Source of the DNA: an uncultured Bacteroides sp.
GTDB lineage: Bacteria > Bacteroidota > Bacteroidia > Bacteroidales > Bacteroidaceae
DNA: 64,000 bases
Direction: 5' to 3'
NCBI GenBank assembly: GCA_944321495.1
Contig: CALULP010000013.1
Location: forward strand, 62,001 to 126,000
In this document: positions 62,207 through 64,000 of the stretch, in pieces
Layout of the letters: the number at the start of each line of letters is the position of its first letter
Position numbering within the stretch: the first letter of the stretch is position 1
Position numbers and translations under genes: made by a program
The notes under the pieces: model-generated
Told to the model about the DNA's origin: nothing
The model's database searches: none
Seen by the model: the letters and a program-made list of their open reading frames with translations, nothing else

Positions 62207-64000
62207 TTAGGCGCCTTTGGCTTGTTCAAGCTCCGTCGAAGCGGCATCCCATTCTTCCATGACCTCATCCAAGCGTGTTTTGAGTTTCTGGTGTTTCTCG
62301 TAAAGAGACATGTCCGAAGCCCCTTCGGGTGTAGCCATCTGCGCTTCCAGAATGGCGATGGCAGACTCTATTTCAGCTATCTCCGCTTCACTGTCTGCCA
62401 CGCGGCGTTCCAGTTTTTTCAACCGCTTGTTGCGTTCTTTCTGCTCTTCGTAAGAAAGGCGGGCAGACTTTTCATCTCCCTTGTCCTTAGCCGAAGCCTT
62501 AGACGGCTTACCCTTGTCCTGAAACAGCGCGTCCAGTCGTCCGCCATTGTCCTTTTCCAAAGAATCGGTAGTAAGGTTCTTGCTGCGCAAAAAGTCGTAA
62601 ATGCCACCCAAATGCTCTTTTACCAGTCCGCCCCCAAACTCATAAACCTTAGTCGCCAGCCCGTCGAGAAAATCACGGTCGTGGCTCACCAAAATTACCG
62701 TGCCGTCAAAATCGCGGATAGCGTCCTTCAGCACGTCCTTCGAGCGCATGTCCAAGTGGTTGGTAGGCTCGTCGAGGATAAGGAAGTTCACCGGCTCGAG
62801 CAACAGCTTAATCATGGCCAGGCGCGTACGCTCGCCTCCACTCAGCACACGAACTTTTTTCTCCGATGCCTCGCCGCCAAACATGAAGGCGCCAAGAATG
62901 TCGCGTATGCGGGTACGGATGTCACCCACAGCCACCCGGTCGATGGTGTCGAACACCGTCAGGTTCTCATCCAACAGCTGTGCCTGGTTCTGTGCGAAGT
63001 AACCTATCTGCACATTGTGCCCCAAAGTGAGGCGGCCGGTATAATCCGCAATCTCGCCCATGATGCACTTCACCAGCGTAGACTTTCCCTCGCCGTTCTT
63101 ACCCACAAACGCCACCTTCTCGCCCCGGTTGATGGTGAGGTTCACGTCGTGAAACACCACATGGTCGCCGTATGCTTTCGCTACATTTTCGCAAATCACG
63201 GGGTAATTGCCGCTCCGGCTGGAGCAGGTAAACTTAAGACGCAAGGCTGAATTGTCCTCCTCGTCCACCTCTATGCGCTCCAGCTTGGCCAGCTGCTTGA
63301 TGCGGCTCTGCACCTGCACCGCCTTGGTGGCCTTGTAGCGGAAACGTTCAATAAATGCCTCGGTATCTTCTATCTGTTTCTGCTGGTTTTCGTAAGCGCG
63401 AAGCTGTTGTTCGCGGCGCTCTTTGCGCAGGCGCACAAAGTCGTCATACTTCGCCTTGTAGTCATAAATATGTCCGCAGGATATTTCAATGGTCCGCGTG
63501 GTAACGTTGTTCAGGAAAGCCCGGTCGTGGCTCACCAGCACCACCGCATTGGCCCGTGTAGCCAGGAACTGCTCCAGCCACTGGATACTCTCTATGTCCA
63601 AATGATTGGTAGGCTCGTCCAGCAACAGCACATCGGGACGTTGCAACAGCAGCTTCGCCAACTCGATACGCATGCGCCACCCGCCCGAAAACTCGCTCGT
63701 GGGGCGGTCAAAGTCCGCACGTTCAAAACCCAAGCCCTGCAAAGTACGCTCAATCTCCGCCTGATAATTGGTGCCGCCCATCATCAGGAACCGGTCGTTC
63801 AAATGCGTGAAGCGTTCAATCAGTTTCTGGTAATCGTCACTCTCGTAATCGGTACGCTCAGCCAGCTCCCGGTTGATGCGCTCGATATCGGCCTGCAACT
63901 CATGGATGTGCGCAAAGGCCTGTTCAGCCTCCTGCATCACCGTACGGCTATCGGCCAGCTTCATCACCTGCGGCAGGTAGCCGATAGTACAATCGCGTGG
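62207..64000 (-). CDS. ABC-F family ATPase (5' end beyond the window)
   Basis: ABC-F proteins have two ATPase domains and no membrane part; many act on ribosomes, some giving antibiotic resistance. The gene runs off the end of the window: the frame is open to 64000, reading TIGYLPQ just before the first ATG, so the first Walker A lies outside. Visible are the first signature and Walker B (EFSGGWRMRIELAKLLLQRP, LLLDEPTNHLD), the linker helices, the second Walker A FVGKNGEGKSTLV, the second signature LSGGERTRLAMIKLLLEP and LILDEPTNHLD, and a basic C-terminal coiled coil (about the last 100 residues). The C-terminal coil recalls Uup or YheS types; housekeeping or resistance cannot be told. Confidence 0.93.
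   Translation of the reverse strand, partial: PRDCTIGYLPQVMKLADSRTVMQEAEQAFAHIHELQADIERINRELAERTDYESDDYQKLIERFTHLNDRFLMMGGTNYQAEIERTLQGLGFERADFDRPTSEFSGGWRMRIELAKLLLQRPDVLLLDEPTNHLDIESIQWLEQFLATRANAVVLVSHDRAFLNNVTTRTIEISCGHIYDYKAKYDDFVRLRKERREQQLRAYENQQKQIEDTEAFIERFRYKATKAVQVQSRIKQLAKLERIEVDEEDNSALRLKFTCSSRSGNYPVICENVAKAYGDHVVFHDVNLTINRGEKVAFVGKNGEGKSTLVKCIMGEIADYTGRLTLGHNVQIGYFAQNQAQLLDENLTVFDTIDRVAVGDIRTRIRDILGAFMFGGEASEKKVRVLSGGERTRLAMIKLLLEPVNFLILDEPTNHLDMRSKDVLKDAIRDFDGTVILVSHDRDFLDGLATKVYEFGGGLVKEHLGGIYDFLRSKNLTTDSLEKDNGGRLDALFQDKGKPSKASAKDKGDEKSARLSYEEQKERNKRLKKLERRVADSEAEIAEIESAIAILEAQMATPEGASDMSLYEKHQKLKTRLDEVMEEWDAASTELEQAKGA

Overview
The window looks like a chromosomal segment of a moderately G+C-rich member of the Bacteroidales, close to Bacteroides. 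Four things point there: promoters of the Bacteroidetes type (TTTG about 19-20 bases before TAnnTTTG); proteins typical of the order (fimbrillin-like lipoprotein, GldH, RicT, HU-related proteins, OstA-like protein, secreted S9 and M13 peptidases, secreted GH51 and GH2 enzymes); conserved blocks such as purB-rluB-asnS beside rplM-rpsI-rpsB-tsf; and a threonine operon with an ApgM-like gene in place of thrB. I see no prophage, insertion sequence, CRISPR array or integrase.

Layout. 1-0.5 kb: the 3' end of a copper P-type ATPase with a fused metal-binding domain. 0.8-3.8 kb: tsf, rpsB, rpsI, rplM (minus strand). 4.3-8.7 kb: asnS, an RsuA/RluB-type pseudouridine synthase with an Arg-rich repeat tail, purB (minus). 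8.8-9.1 kb: two tRNA-Val genes. 9.2-12.7 kb: carB with a candidate leader-peptide/terminator regulator. 13.0-14.9 kb: an HU-like protein and trpS (plus). 15.0-24.3 kb: a minus-strand cluster reading guaB, three SurA-like foldases or chaperones, an OstA-like protein, a small membrane protein and mutL. 24.9-30.7 kb: a GNAT acetyltransferase and divergent arabinofuranosidase and beta-galactosidase genes. 30.8-31.7 kb: a second HU-like gene and the initiator tRNA. 31.9-36.5 kb: tetR-fabG-rluA-S9 peptidase. 36.6-39.6 kb: an FAD oxidoreductase and radA. 40.0-46.1 kb: a Thr-rich leader ORF, thrA, apgM-like gene, thrC, mscS. 46.3-48.2 kb: a fimbrillin-like lipoprotein. 48.3-52.3 kb: metF-holB-ricT-gldH. 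52.3-59.8 kb: the elongasome operon (purH, mreB, mreC, mreD, mrdA, rodA on minus). 60.1-64 kb: an M13 peptidase and a truncated ABC-F ATPase.

The protein genes are mostly housekeeping. The unexplained structure lies in the intergenic DNA. (1) Three copies of a roughly 100-bp array of AT-rich palindromes (14-bp core, 7-bp spacer, period 21) all sit in divergent intergenic regions. (2) Three unrelated sequence families form arrays with exactly 22-bp period; one of them occurs twice, at opposite ends of the window, and another recurs as an inverted pair forming a terminator hairpin. (3) A repeat related to one in the purH-mreB spacer lies in frame inside a flavoprotein gene. (4) Leader ORFs coupled to hairpins precede thrA and carB. 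Coordinates of palindromes, promoters and hairpins were read by eye; no folding or database search was run.
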